NCBI GenBank assembly: GCA_019671135.1 | Contig: JAHRHY010000011.1 | Location: forward strand, 1,736,001 to 1,800,000 | Source of the DNA: Linnemannia hyalina | Taxonomy: Eukaryota > Mortierellomycota > Mortierellomycetes > Mortierellales > Mortierellaceae | DNA: 64,000 nucleotides | Direction of reading: 5' to 3' | In this document: positions 11,901-23,427 of the stretch, piece after piece | Numbering within the stretch: position 1 is the first letter of the stretch | How the letters are laid out: every line of letters begins with the position of its first letter | Program-made: the position numbers and the translations under genes | The notes under the pieces: model-generated | Seen by the model: the letters and a program-made list of their open reading frames with translations, nothing else | Told to the model about the DNA's origin: nothing | The model's database searches: none

Positions 11901-13191
11901 GGTAAGTAGACAGAGAGAGAGAAGCTCTCAATTGACCACAAGGTTGGCAGAAGAGAGTATTGCGTAGGGCTTGTCTCTTTGTTGTTGTCTGCTGTCTGTT
12001 ATTTGTTGTTTGTTGAATGACGGTGTGAATGTGGATGTGGCCTTTGGCTCTAGTCCTCCTACCCTCCTCCCCTCGAAGCTCCACCCGATAGAGGACAAAC
12101 AAACTTTAACGGGTTCCTTTCTCTCTTCTACCAACGCTAACGCTTCCAGACTCATCCTTTAATAATCCAATTCCCTTTGCTCCACTCCATTCGCACATTT
12201 TATGTGGTCGTTGGTTCACCTAAGGAAGAAACCGATGCCAAATAACATGAAGAGAAACCTAGATCGGCAGGAGTGTTTTTGAGCCTTTCTTCGTCTCTCT
12301 TTTTAATGTTCCTTTTTAGCCGTTTTTCTCTCTCCTCTTCTCTCTTGTGCAGTCGTGCATTTAGGCTTTTTTATGCTTCCAACAGTCCGTATCCATGAAT
12401 AGGTATCCTTCTGGAAGAAAAGGGAAAAAAAAGTATGGAGAAGAGAGAAGAGAGGAGGGAGCACGAGGGAGTGACGGAATACCATATTGTATCGGATGAG
12501 ATAGTGGAAAGGATATTTTCCTTTGCTTGGAATAACAAAGAGCATGGTTCCAAACAACAACGTCCCACATGGACACGGTATCCTTTTTGACCACTTCCAA
12601 GCATCGCTTCCTCCTTGGATTGGATCGAATGTTGCACCAAATTACAGAAATAGGCAATAATAAAAGTGTCCATGGACATGCAAAGTCGGATGGCGTGAAA
12701 GGAGCGTGGGGTGACAAAGCGAGAAAGAGAGGGGTAGAAGGAAGTCGGTGGTGATCTAGCCCAGGGTTCCTTGGGTAGTCCTTTTCCTGCCCTGGCAGAG
12801 AAACAATTGATTTCAAACGGGGAAAGGGAAAGGAAGGAGAAGGAGAGGGCTGAGCTATACAATCGAATGGTTGTTCACTTTTGTTCCTGTGGTTTTGTTA
12901 TTTACCTTGCCGAAAGATCCACGGCCAATGACTCTCAACAACTTGAATTGAAAGAGGTTGACTATTAGATAGGCAGGGGATTCAATTGAAAAAAAAGGGG
13001 AGAGAAGAGGCAGGAAGTTAGGACGGTTGTTCAAAAGGTGGTTCGAATGTGCGACTGCATCTTTTTTTTTTTCTTCTTCCCGAATGGGGATGAAAGAGGA
13101 AGGCGATGAGAGGAGACGAATGAGAATGAGTTATGTTCTTGCCTTCATTCTCAAAGATGTCTTCTTGATCTCTGCTGGAGCCGTTTCCCAT
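8902..13191 (-). CDS. Serine/threonine kinase of the STK32/YANK type
   Basis: Five exons (13191-13143, 12961-12906, 11779-11580, 11179-10723, 10533-8902) give 2394 bases, 797 aa. The start MGNGSS is a good N-myristoylation signal, as in animal STK32. The kinase domain spans about residues 20-300: glycine loop GRGSFGKV, ATP lysine in YALKYISK (about K51), catalytic HRDIKPDN (D144), then DFN (D162) instead of the usual DFG. The DFN form is typical of the STK32 branch of AGC-type kinases. APE (MAPEVFG) and VDWWAIG follow. An AGC-like C-lobe extension holds PKFQPSSENVNFD and DLEELLL. The last 400 or so residues are a Q/S/G/H-rich, probably disordered tail that ends with a conserved-looking block (DREFLTFDYTVYESYHGL). 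Animal members are about 400 aa, so this tail is unusually long. Intron 1 uses a GC donor. Substrates are unknown. Confidence 0.9.
12962..13142 (-). other. GC-AG intron in the kinase gene
   Basis: Exon 1 of the kinase ends ...GAATGAAG followed by GCAAGAAC, with no usable GT nearby. The acceptor is CTAATAG before TCAACC. Joining here gives the peptide IFENEVNLFQFKLLRVIG, which continues straight into the glycine loop in the way expected for STK32 proteins. That supports a genuine GC donor. Confidence 0.7.
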
Positions 13192-13260
13192 GGCGACTGA
13201 ATGATGTGTTTGGGGGGATTAGGGAGTGGTTGTCGTGGTCGCCGTAAAGGTGGGGGTGTG

Positions 13261-13530
13261 GGGGAAGGGGGTATATACTATTAGGAGGGGGTCGTCAGGA
13301 GAGGAAGGGAAGAAGGCGTGTTGTAGGAGGAAGGAGTGCAATTGAACGATGTGTGGAGGAAGGAGGAAGGAGTATCCGGGAGAGAGGGAGAGAGAGAGAG
13401 AGAAGGAGAGAGGGAGAGGGAGAGAGGGAGTGTGGATTATGAAATGAAGTGGAGGAAGAAGGAAGTATCGAGAATTGAAGAGGAGAAATGGAGAAATGGA
13501 TAGGAGATTAAAGAGGAGAAAGTCGAATTG
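13261..13530. repeat. Long purine-rich GA tract upstream of the kinase
   Basis: The plus strand is almost only purines over about 270 bases, with a core GA/GGA microsatellite at about 13376-13436. On the kinase strand this is a CT-rich leader beginning some 70 bases upstream of the ATG. CT-rich leaders are seen before other genes here too (for example the dioxygenase at 47849). Confidence 0.8.
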
Positions 13531-14950
13531 GAGGTGCGAAGGAAGAGAGAAAAGAATCAAAAATAAATAATCAATAATGAAGTGAGAGAACAAAACGTGT
13601 GTGTGTGATCGAGACAATGGTGAATACGTGAATATGTGAAGAGGCTGTGCCCTAAAATCACCTCTCTCTTTTGTATAGATCGAGCTAACGAACGAGTCGG
13701 CTTGCTGCCATCTTCTCTTCTCGCCACATTCATACACATACACATACACACGACCACCAAGGAATCAACAACCACAAGCAGAAATGACCATAATGGTGAT
13801 GGCAATAATGTACAAAAATATCAGGGTATAACGAAAAGACTACGGAAAAAACATGAACTGAGAAAACACGTACTCGGGGCAGATATGCACTATTAGGCGA
13901 GGCAGAACAAGTTTGTGCATTTTGAATGCCGGAAAGAGAAGTAAACACAGATCCAAGGGGCGGCCGACCTCAACAGAGATCTACACACACAGGCAGATAG
14001 GCCGACTTGACAAGTGAAAGAAGAGTTTAAACAGAAAGAGAAAAGAAGGATAGAGAACAAAGCGTAAGGAAGCATCTTGTCAACTGTGTTATTTGTTGTC
14101 AGATGCAGGCAGAGCAAAGACGAGAAGATAAAAGCAACAAATGAGAAATTGTCAGGGAAAAACTAGAAGACGAGATTGAATAGAGCCAAGGAGTAAAGAA
14201 AAGGGCATGAAAAGGATTGTTTGCTGATCCAAGCGTCATTCAATGAGAGAGAGTGTGTGTGTGTTGGATCGGAGCGCAAGAAAAAGGAGTGTGTGTCTGT
14301 GTGTGTGAATGAAGAATAAAAAGGAACGAAAAGTGCTTTCAAGCTACCATTCCTGCTCCGTTCACTTTTTGCATCTGACACTCGTAAACGGGCCTCTTCA
14401 CAACATTTCTCGTTGTCGTCTTTCTCAGCTAACGGCATTGTCGCGTCCAACACCCTGTCCATTTTTATGTATCGTTTTGTATCGTTTGACAATCGTTCTA
14501 TTGTGCACATGCGTGCAATACGTGCAATAGATACTCTCTCCTTTAACCGAAAGAAACGACCCCCCCCCCCACCCTAACAAGAAGGGAGCGTCTTCCTTCT
14601 CGCCTGCTTATTTTTCGTGCCGATAATATTCTTTTTCTATTGGTGTGGAATGAGCATTAACAAAGACAGGTGTACATACGGCACTAGTCGGACCCTACTC
14701 CGGACGCTTATTTTCTTGCCCCTCACTTTCTAGTCCAATCGCAACAAAGGCATCTAAATGTGATCGGTCCTCTTGTGTGGTCCTTTAGCAATTGACATAT
14801 CCATCTCATTGTTCTTTTTCTCCTAGGAAAGAAAAGATCCTGCCCATCTGATCATGGACACAGACCCTCTCTTTCACACTCCACCTCATCAGAAATTTAA
14901 TTTCCTCATTCTCTTCCTCTTCTGTTGCCACCCTTCTTTTTATCTTCGCC

Positions 14951-14951
<1 letters not shown>

Positions 14952-14986
<35 letters not shown>
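14952..14986. repeat. 35-base T homopolymer
   Basis: An uninterrupted T run on the plus strand. It could be the A-tail of a minus-strand retroposed sequence, but I see no recognisable element next to it. Confidence 0.85.
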
Positions 14987-14989
<3 letters not shown>

Positions 14990-16951
14990 AGCCGTGCGTG
15001 TATGCCCCTATCCCATTCCATTCCCCATTCATAAGAATGCGCCGGGTTCTTCTTGGGTGCATTGCTTTATTGAATGCGTGTTTGTTTATGCTCTCAAGCT
15101 TATTCGACTTCTTATTTTGTGGTTGTGAGAAACAAAACAGAGAAGAACGGCGGACGCAAAACAACAAAATAAACAACGAAGGATGAGCACTCCAAAAGGA
15201 GGGCGAGGGGGGGGGGTAAGCCTCGTTGGCTCTCTCTCTCTGTCTGTCTTTCTCTTTTTCTCGTTTCTCTCGAATCTCATTTTTCGGAGGGAGAGACAAT
15301 AAAGGACTGAGCAAAAGAGAGAGAGAAATAGGGACAAGAGGGAAGGCTAGCATGCAAGTACAGATCGAATGGTACCCTGTGTCTGCCTGCTATGTCCATC
15401 CCCATTGTTAGACAAAATAGACCATACATGAGCCATAGCCTGAATAATGGAGAGGAGATGGTGCAACATACTTTTGAACTAGGCAGGTAGTTGGTGAAAC
15501 GGTGAAACAGTATCTCTCCTCATGGTACAAAGTCTTGTCTCTCACCCTCCCTACGCTCATCCCATTCTAGGTGAATTATGCTAGTCCGAAATACCGACAT
15601 TGTGCACTCCTTCTCCATCGAACATTACCCATCGACTGCCTTCTCCAACGCCCTCTCCTTGCTGTTTTTTATCTCACCCGATCCGGCACGAAGTGTCACA
15701 CTCCTAATCCTTACTTTCCGTCATCTCGTTTTCAGGCGCCGCTACCGTGTTTGCTATGCTGCCCAGTCCATCGCGGCACAATAACGATATACTTCTCAAC
15801 ATTGCGCCTTCTCCTACCTCACCCCCTAACTTGGCATCCAACAAAAAAATAATCGGGTATACTCCTCACAGTTCAAAATCTTGCCTTTGATCACAATCAT
15901 ACGCGTTTCCCCCGTTCCCTCATTCCCGTGCATGCCCTTCCCCCGTTCCGTCCTTTGTGTGTGTCCCTGGAGTTGCGATATTTTTTGCATGTGCATGTGC
16001 ATGTGTATGTGAAGCAGCTGTAATGGCAAAACCAGTGTAGTGAGCGATGCGCGAATATTGCGTTACTGAGGTATTATTAATGTTGTTCAAGTGTATGACG
16101 CGAATGGGAGGGCTGGGGGGTGCGTTAGGATACGTGGATCAGGGACGCAAGAGATAAGAGGTTACGTTTACACCGAAACTATGACATGACAAGAATCGAA
16201 AACTGAGAGAAAAAAAAAAAGAGCGAAGGAGGATCCATTATATTTTGGCTTGTCATCGCGTTTTTCTTGGCAAAAACCATGGATGGATAGGGCGTTTTTT
16301 GTTTTGTGTTTGTTTTGTTCAAAGTGTTACATCGTGTCTCCTTGGGTCCTCATAATAAAACGACAGCATTATCTTTTATAGGCGAAAAACCTATTTTGCC
16401 CCTCACCGCGCGCACAAAAACGTAACCACCGCGACCAAAAAAAAAAAAAAAATACGAAACAAAATCATCCAATTGATTTCAGGAACAAAGAAACACGAAC
16501 ACGTTTTTCACATCTGAAGTTTTAATCAATAGAAGCAGTCTGATGTGTACCTGAACGCCCAAGCAAAAAAAAGCAAAAACCGCCAAGGCACCGGTTAGCA
16601 CCCTTTTCTTATTACATTAGCAATCTCCCCTTAGCGTCCTACCCTACCCTCCCTCACCATGCTCATTTTTTGTGCTCACCTCATCTCACACGGCCAGGTC
16701 CGCGTATTACATAAACCATTCACCCCCACCCCCCTGCCCCATGTTCTGAAAATAAACACAACTTCCGAAATGAACATCCCACCATGAATTTCAGTCAGTT
16801 CTCCAAAACCCCCCTCCACCAACGGGTGTATACAAGAGCTCTCCTATCCTACCCATGGGTACATGTGAGTGTACGAGAGTATAGCCGAGTGTGTAGACTA
16901 TGAGAATATGGAGAACATAGTACAAGTGGTATGAGCATGGGTTATATGTAA

Positions 16952-17166
16952 GGTATGTGCTCAATTGTCTGACATTGAGTAATATATCAAAACACAACAG
17001 CCGTTCCACCATCCCGTCCACCTGAATAAAAAAAAATACCCCAGATAACAAACAGGTCTGTCAGGTATGTGCTCAACCAAAAAAAAAAAAAAAAAAAAAA
17101 AAAATGTCTGACATTGAGTAATATGTCAAAACACAAACTGCCACCTGAATATATAAAAAAAAAACC
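16952..17166. repeat. Diverged direct duplication, second copy with A-tract insertion
   Basis: Copy 1 begins at 16952 with GGTATGTGCTCAA and continues through TGTCTGACATTGAGTAATAT, ATCAAAACACAA and CCACCTGAAT. Copy 2 begins at about 17064 with the same words in the same order, but about 27 A residues sit between GTGCTCAACC and TGTCTGACATTG. Copy 1 carries about 20 bases not found in copy 2 just before CCACCTGAAT. Confidence 0.8.
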
Positions 17167-17273
17167 CCTCTCCTGGACAAAACAGCCTCACAGCCATAGT
17201 AAGTCAGCACTGACAGACGAAAACGACATTTTTTTTAAAAGGGGCCCATTGAGAAGGAATTGAAAGGAGCGCT

Positions 17274-17295
17274 CATGCATGCATGCATGCATGCA
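17274..17295. repeat. (GCAT)n palindromic microsatellite
   Basis: Five and a half copies of CATG/GCAT. Each unit is self-complementary, so the tract can form a perfect hairpin or cruciform. Confidence 0.85.
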
Positions 17296-18461
17296 AGAAA
17301 TCCCAAAAAAAAATGAATAGCTCATCAAAAAATACATTGAACATTGTGCATAATCGATCGTGATCATTTGTGTTCATGTGCTCGTGTGGGGAGGGAGAGA
17401 GGAGAGAGGAGCAGGGATCGAATGCCCAATTTGAAATGACGCCGGAAGAAGACAAGTGAGTCTACTTTTTCCCTATTTCTAGAAACGAACTTTCATTTCA
17501 AAAAATGTGCTCCCCCTTTTTTTTTTTTTCATTCCCTCGGTTCAGAGCGTTCAACCGAAAAAAATATTGGGAAAAAAAAAGTCGACGTTCATTCATAAAG
17601 AGTCGGAACAAACGAACGAGCAATTGAGCATGCTCATTTATCACTCTCACTTCCCCCCTCTCTTTCACACACACACACTCTCTCTCCCGATCACAACGGC
17701 ATAACAAAAAGATAAAATTCCCATCATTCCTTCAATCAGGCACATGTGCGTACAAAGAGAGTGAGGAGGGAGGGGGAGCGGCTAAAAACTTTGCAAGGCG
17801 AAATTATTCTAGGTTAGTTCCCCCGGCAACGGAGGGGGTGATAAACAAGTCCGTCAAGGTTCAACCACATATGCATAACACACAATCAACTCCTATCAAA
17901 GTTCACTGACTTTAGAAATTTCATTTCCTTAAAATAATGTTAGCATTCAATCCAACCACACTCGTAGACACAACAGTAATGATCGGCCAAATGCTATCTT
18001 TCGATGGCTCCGTCCCACATGGGAGGATGGCAAACCGAGTTGACAATTGAGTTCACCCTATCTACGGCAAAACGATGGCAAGGATAACAAAAGGTCTCAA
18101 AGGAAGAAAGAGAGTTGTGAAGAAGAAGAACCATGACTTTATTTTGGACGTTTTAGGACACGGAGAAAGAATAGAACGAATCTGCACCATCAAAAAAAAA
18201 GAGTCGCCAGGACACTTCCTAGAGATGCGATCGTTTGACATTAGAAGCAAAAAGGCAAGCAAAGAAACAAGCAAACTGAAAAAGAAAATGAATGGTAAAA
18301 TGACAGCAAAAACAATGTACTTTCAAACAACCACAATAAATAAGAAAACAACTAAGGCAAAAGAACATGAGATCCTGCAAAGGCGGTGAGGGTCGAATTG
18401 GATACAAAAAAGGGTGCTCGACCCTCAGCACTCCTGCCCGCCCATGTCCATATGAAACTGT

Positions 18462-20768
18462 CTACGGGTAGTCCTCGCCATCCTTGTGAAGCAAGATCTA
18501 AAAACGTATTGAATGACCAATAATAATAATAATAATAATTACGCGTGAATAAAGCCTGCAAGGTACTCAAAGACAGCCAACAGCGCAGCGCAGCCCAATT
18601 CAGAGACAAAGTGTAAACGGTACCTGAAAGTCAGTGATCTGGGGCAAGTAGGCGCAGGTGCTCAGATCCAGGATATAGACATCGTCAAAGACAGTACCGC
18701 CATCGTATCCTCCAAACATAAACAGCCGCGAGTCGTACAACAACGATGCATGGTAGCCCCGTCCAGCAGGTGGAATCCCGTAAACCTTGCGGGTTTCCCA
18801 AGACCATGTCACTATAGACGTAGCAGTAAATATAGACGTTATTAATTGCCATTTCCCGTGATCACATTGTTCAAGGTACAACAAAATATTCAGAAGGACG
18901 TACCCAAGTTGAGCATCACGACGTCGCAAGAGTACCGGCTGCCGTCATGCCCCCCGACCACGAACAAATAAGAGCCGATCTGAGTGGCCGTATGCGATAA
19001 TCTAGGCAGTGCCCGGTTGATGTCGATTTTCACCCATTCATGTGTATCTATTCATTTGTATCAAATGCATAAAAAAAGAATTGGTTGTCAAATAGAGTTA
19101 GCTGAATGTCTGTCTATTCTGCCACGAGATCGGGTTAAAAAAAAGAGGTACGCAAAACAAACAGAGCCCTCCTCCTTCTCCCAAACAATAGCGATAAATG
19201 GCAAAACGTATATTATGAACGTACCCAAGTCGAGGACGTGGACATCGGAAAAGCACTCGTGGCCATCGCTTCCACCATAGACAATGAACTGGGACTTGAT
19301 CAGGTTGCTGGTGTGGTATCCTCGTGCAATGGGGATCTGTCCTGTCGTCTTTACTTCAGTCCATCGCATATCTGCCAGATCCAGCTTGTAGGTGTCGTTC
19401 AGTGCCTGAACACCATCGCCACCGCCAAAGACATAGATACAGTTGTTGTAGACACAAGTCGTATGAGCGCGACGGCGGCAGGGTCGTTCGCCTGTTGTTT
19501 GAGGATTTGTCCATGTCAATGTATCTATTTTTTTTAAGCAAATTATGTCAGCGATCCTCTCCTCGTTCAAAAATAAGATACCAAATCCAAATATTTACAA
19601 CAATCAAATATTTTGTTCCCACTGTACCTGTGTCAAGCATGTACACCTCATTGAAGTAATGTGGCCCATCGCCACCGCCAAAGACGTAAAGCCGCTTGTT
19701 ATCCACAAGAGTTGAAGAATGTGCTCTGCACGGAGGAGGGATCGATCCGAATGTCTTTGGCTGCGACCAATGCATGGTATCTAATGCAAATGCATTCATT
19801 TTTAGAATTTCCCCGCAGAATATTAGTCGGGATGGAAAAAAGAGGGTTATAAAAAGACCTTGGCCTTGTCTCCAGTTTTTTTTTGTTGTTATGTATGGTA
19901 TTCATTATTTTTTCCCTTTCCTCCGCCTCTCTTAACAAACATTCGTGCGCCGCCACAATCAATGCGTTAATGAGTGAATCTCCGTTCGCATAAAGTTGTG
20001 AGAAGAGTGGGAAAGTGCATTTACCGGCGTCGAAAATGTACAGAGTGTTGAAGCAGTTCTTGGTGTCGCAGCCTCCGAAGACGTAAACAGACTCGCCCAC
20101 AAGGTTGACTGTCTGCGCACGAAGTTCCTTGGGTGGGATTTGTCCATGAACCCGGGCACGCGACCAATGCATGGCCGGTGTTGGTGCAGGCAAAACAGTT
20201 GCACTTGGCCTTGGTCCATTGGCAGATTGGCTTCCATCATCCTTTATTCTGTTCCTCCTGGAGGTGGTTGACCGTGTTGCTGTTCCTGAACCCGATCGTG
20301 ACTCTGATACCGAGCCTTGATGCGGACTGCTTGAACTTTGCGAATGCTGGTGATGATGGTGATGATGATGATGCCTGGAAGGAGTTCCTGCAGTGGCTGT
20401 GGTAGGCGTTGCTCCCGGCTGAGAAGCGCCAGTTGTCCTGGAAGCCGAGCTGGTAGAGGTCGCAGAGTCCGTTGGAGGTGCGACAGAAGCAACAACCCCG
20501 CCAGGACTGTCATAGCCGTTAGACTCCTGAGCAGAGGGTGAACCGTGAGCTGTACTACCTGATTGGACCGCACCATTGACCTCTGCAGATCCGATGGACG
20601 ACGAGAACGAAGAGTTAACGTGAGTAGGGAGCACATTGTTGATGACCTGTCCAGAGGTAGGCGACGCAGGCGAGATAGGGTGTGCCCTTTGCGAGTTCAT
20701 AGGAGGACGAGTAATGGGTCCAGTGGAGACTGGTGACGACGCTGTGCTGTTAGTAGCATACACCTGTT

Positions 20769-20834
<66 letters not shown>

Positions 20835-22301
20835 GGATGGTGGGCATGGTAGAAGAGTATTGTTGCCCTGAGGTAGGATTTGATACGGTTGACATTGTTC
20901 CGGTAGAAAGATCTCGCCGATGCTTGGCTGTGAAGATGCTGTTGTTGCTGTTCAGTCCACCGCCACCTCCGCCTTGCTGGGTGCTCTGATACACGGCGTT
21001 ATTAAGGATACTGTTGCTGATGATGGCGCCTTCTCGGTAGTTGGCGCTGCTGTTGGGACTGCTGAAGCTGTGCGAGCTGTTGACGCTAGTGGAGCTTGAG
21101 TCTGGTCCTCCTGGTGGGGTCGGTAATACGGATACGGGTGGGTGGTTGGAGGATTGGAAGGGTGGGTGTACTGAAAAGGACGATGAGGACGATGAGGAGG
21201 AAGTAATGGTTGGACGTTGGGAGAATATCTGGTGGTGTTGGGGTTGGTGTGATGAGGTCCTTGAAGGGAGAGGAGGGAGGGATACTGCTTCGTGGTATTG
21301 GTAGCTGAGGCGGGGGCTCTGGACTGAAGGCTGATCAGTAGGCGAGTCGATTGTTCCCTGAGAGAACTGGGAGGAGAAAGAGGGTGCTTGTGAGTGGCCG
21401 ATGGCTCTACCGCGGGATGATGTGGATGAGGGGGAGGTGGGAGGGTGAGGTGGTGTTGATGCAGTAGGTGGTTGAGTCTTTGACCTGGGATGAGTTTGAT
21501 TAGATCAAGGTGGATCAGGTGTACAAGAAAGAGAGAGGGAGAGAGGGTGAGGGTGAGTTAGTTGATCAGAGGAGTTGGATCGGTTGTTTGATTAAAGAGG
21601 AGGAGGAGGAGGAAGAAAAGGAGAGGTATAGAGAAAAAAAGGAAAAGGATAAAGAGAGCAGAGGAAGGCGTTTGCGTTTGCGGGTAAAAGAATAGTCGTT
21701 GACGGAGTGGATGGCGTGGTTAGAGCACAAGAACAAGAGAACAACGTTCGATTGTGTGTGTGCTTGGTGTAGGTAAGGGGGAGAGGATGAGGAGAAGAGT
21801 AAAAGTGGTTGTGCTGTGTGTATGTGTGTCCGTATCGATGATGTGCAGTAGATGGAGGAGGTACAGTAGATGGATGAGACGATAAAACGGCGCCAGAAGG
21901 GAGGACGCATTCGTCATTCGGGAATAGAGTGCGCACTGCACCGCACTGGCACAATCTCCATTCGCTCGCTCACTCACTGGCCGGAAGCCGGAAGGAACTC
22001 TTCTTAGACTCTCGCAACGTGGTCGTGCGTCCAAATAGCCCCGACCTGCTCGACCCACCCAGTCTGCTCCTATCCATGCTAGCCCCACCCTCTTCCTTCC
22101 TTCTCTAACCTTCACTCCATCTCCATCCTCATCACTCCTTCATCTCACAATTGAAAAATGTGCGGCTCATCACTCAAAGAGAACAAGACAAAAGGGGTGA
22201 TCACTTCTTTTTTTTATTTACCTGGAGGATGGTGGGTGAGGGGGGCTGGTTGTCAAGGGGAAATTCCCGGTGTTGATCTGGCTCAGCTCCAACGGTACCA
22301 T
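18462..22301 (-). CDS. Kelch-repeat protein, six-bladed propeller with long disordered N terminus
   Basis: Seven exons (22301-22222, 21484-20025, 19780-19628, 19524-19225, 19047-18904, 18811-18624, 18497-18462) give 2361 bases, 786 aa. Residues 1 to about 445 are S/P/T/Q-rich and contain a run of about 24 glutamines and a run of eight histidines; this part is probably disordered. About residues 455-775 hold six Kelch repeats. Each has the glycine pair in a VFGG/VYGG/VVGG/MFGG block, a D-x-x-W start and a closing D-L/D-T (for example CIYVFGGGDG, LFVVGGHDGSRY, LFMFGGYDGG). Family members of this build (Tea1/Kel1-like) act as polarity or scaffold proteins, but no C-terminal coiled coil is present here, so the role is open. 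The last 12-codon exon (ILLHKDGEDYP) replaces a run-on reading into intron 6 (VPFTLCL); I prefer the spliced form. Confidence 0.85.
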
Positions 22302-22681
22302 AGCCTGTGCAGGGAACATTGTTGGTTATCTTTTTTTTGTTTCTTGAGTGTGGTTGTTCCAGTGTTCCAGTGGGGAGTATCACGACGATGGGTGTGGCGT
22401 GTGTGTGTGTGTGTGTATGTGTGTGTGGCGATGGGTAGATAGGAAGGGGAAGGAAGGGAGGAGTATAAAAAGAAACGATAGAAATGGGAGAGATGGTGGC
22501 AAACAAAAAGAAAGATAAGGGGATAAGGTGCTGTGTACTAATTATGAAAAGGGAAACAAAGGGAAAAGAAACATCAGAAAGAAAGGAAAGAAGGGAAGGA
22601 GAGTAGTAGTACTAAGAGGATGCAAAATTGGCATTGGCCCTTCCCTTCCTCCTGTGCTTACCGTTGGTAAGGATGACGACT

Positions 22682-22709
22682 CCATATCCACATCCACATC
22701 CACATCCAC
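22682..22709. repeat. (CCACAT)n hexamer repeat
   Basis: Four to five imperfect copies of CCACAT on the plus strand, in non-coding DNA upstream of the Kelch gene. Confidence 0.8.
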
Positions 22710-23345
22710 TACATTGCACCACAACATACAAACCCATCCATACATCCCGTCCCTGGTTTGTTTCCCATCTGTCGCACGAATTGCTCACTTCTTTCAACTG
22801 TCTCTTGCTCTCTATTTTTTGTCTTTTTTTTTTTTTTATTTTCATTTTCATTTTTGATCCCATCATCCATCCCTATTACACTGAATTCACTTCAGCTTTC
22901 AGCGAGCGACTTGAGTGTCTGTCCCGTCCTGCGTGTGAGCAAATGGCGCGTGGCATTGGGCGCCGGTCTTACTTCCTTGGACTGGGACAGGGCTTTGTTT
23001 TGGGTTCCCTGGACGTGTAAAAAACACCAAGCACGACACTCAACACAAAAGGCGAGAGATAACAGGTGGACATAAAACAACAATGAAAGACAGCAGGTAC
23101 TACGCTCATGGTAAAGAGCGCTGTACGCATAATCAAGCAAGGAAAATACTTGTTTGTCATCGAGAATTGAATGCGGTAGGGAAAGTGAACGTAATATGAA
23201 AGCGAGGTGCAGCAGGCGTATGTTTATTAAACGTGAACGATTAAAGAAGAAAGAAGAAAAAAGAGAGAAGAGGCAGCACGACAATATAGAAACACATGCA
23301 ACAAATATCAAATAGTACAGACATGAAGGTGAAGTGCAGTGTTGG

Positions 23346-23351
23346 TTTATT
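23346..23351 (-). terminator. Probable poly(A) signal of the paraoxonase-like gene
   Basis: AATAAA on the minus strand, 77 bases past the stop codon at 23428. Position and sequence are right, but no transcript end is visible from sequence. Confidence 0.45.
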
Positions 23352-23427
23352 AGAGGTATTGGAGAAAGGAATAATACAAAGCAGAAAAAGAAACAAAAGG
23401 GAGAAACATGCAACAACCATCATCCTT

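Larger units (their letters stand above)
13192..18461. other. 5.3 kb region without a supportable gene
   Basis: This lies between the start of the kinase and the end of the Kelch gene, both on the minus strand. It contains a long purine (GA) tract, a 35-base T tract, a diverged direct duplication with an A-tract insertion, a GCAT palindromic repeat and several CA/TG stretches. Open frames present are short and low in complexity. I saw no homology to known genes, no tRNA and no transposon domain. It may hold promoter, leader exons of the kinase, non-coding RNA or decayed repeats. Confidence 0.55.
22302..23427. other. Intergenic region between Kelch and paraoxonase-like genes
   Basis: Contains a TG microsatellite (about 22400-22430), CCACAT hexamer repeats (22682-22709) and a T-rich block near 22818-22855. 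No gene is supportable. The minus-strand complement of 23346-23351 (AATAAA) is a plausible poly(A) signal about 80 bases beyond the stop of the paraoxonase-like gene. Confidence 0.6.

Noticed and set aside
18075..18389. Lysine-rich 104-codon plus-strand frame
   Set aside because: Composition reflects A-rich intergenic DNA just beyond the Kelch gene; no conserved motif.
18600..18623. Direct read-through end of the Kelch gene (VPFTLCL then stop)
   Set aside because: A GTACCG donor and a TAG acceptor at 18498 give an in-phase 12-codon final exon that better fits the family; kept only as an alternative.
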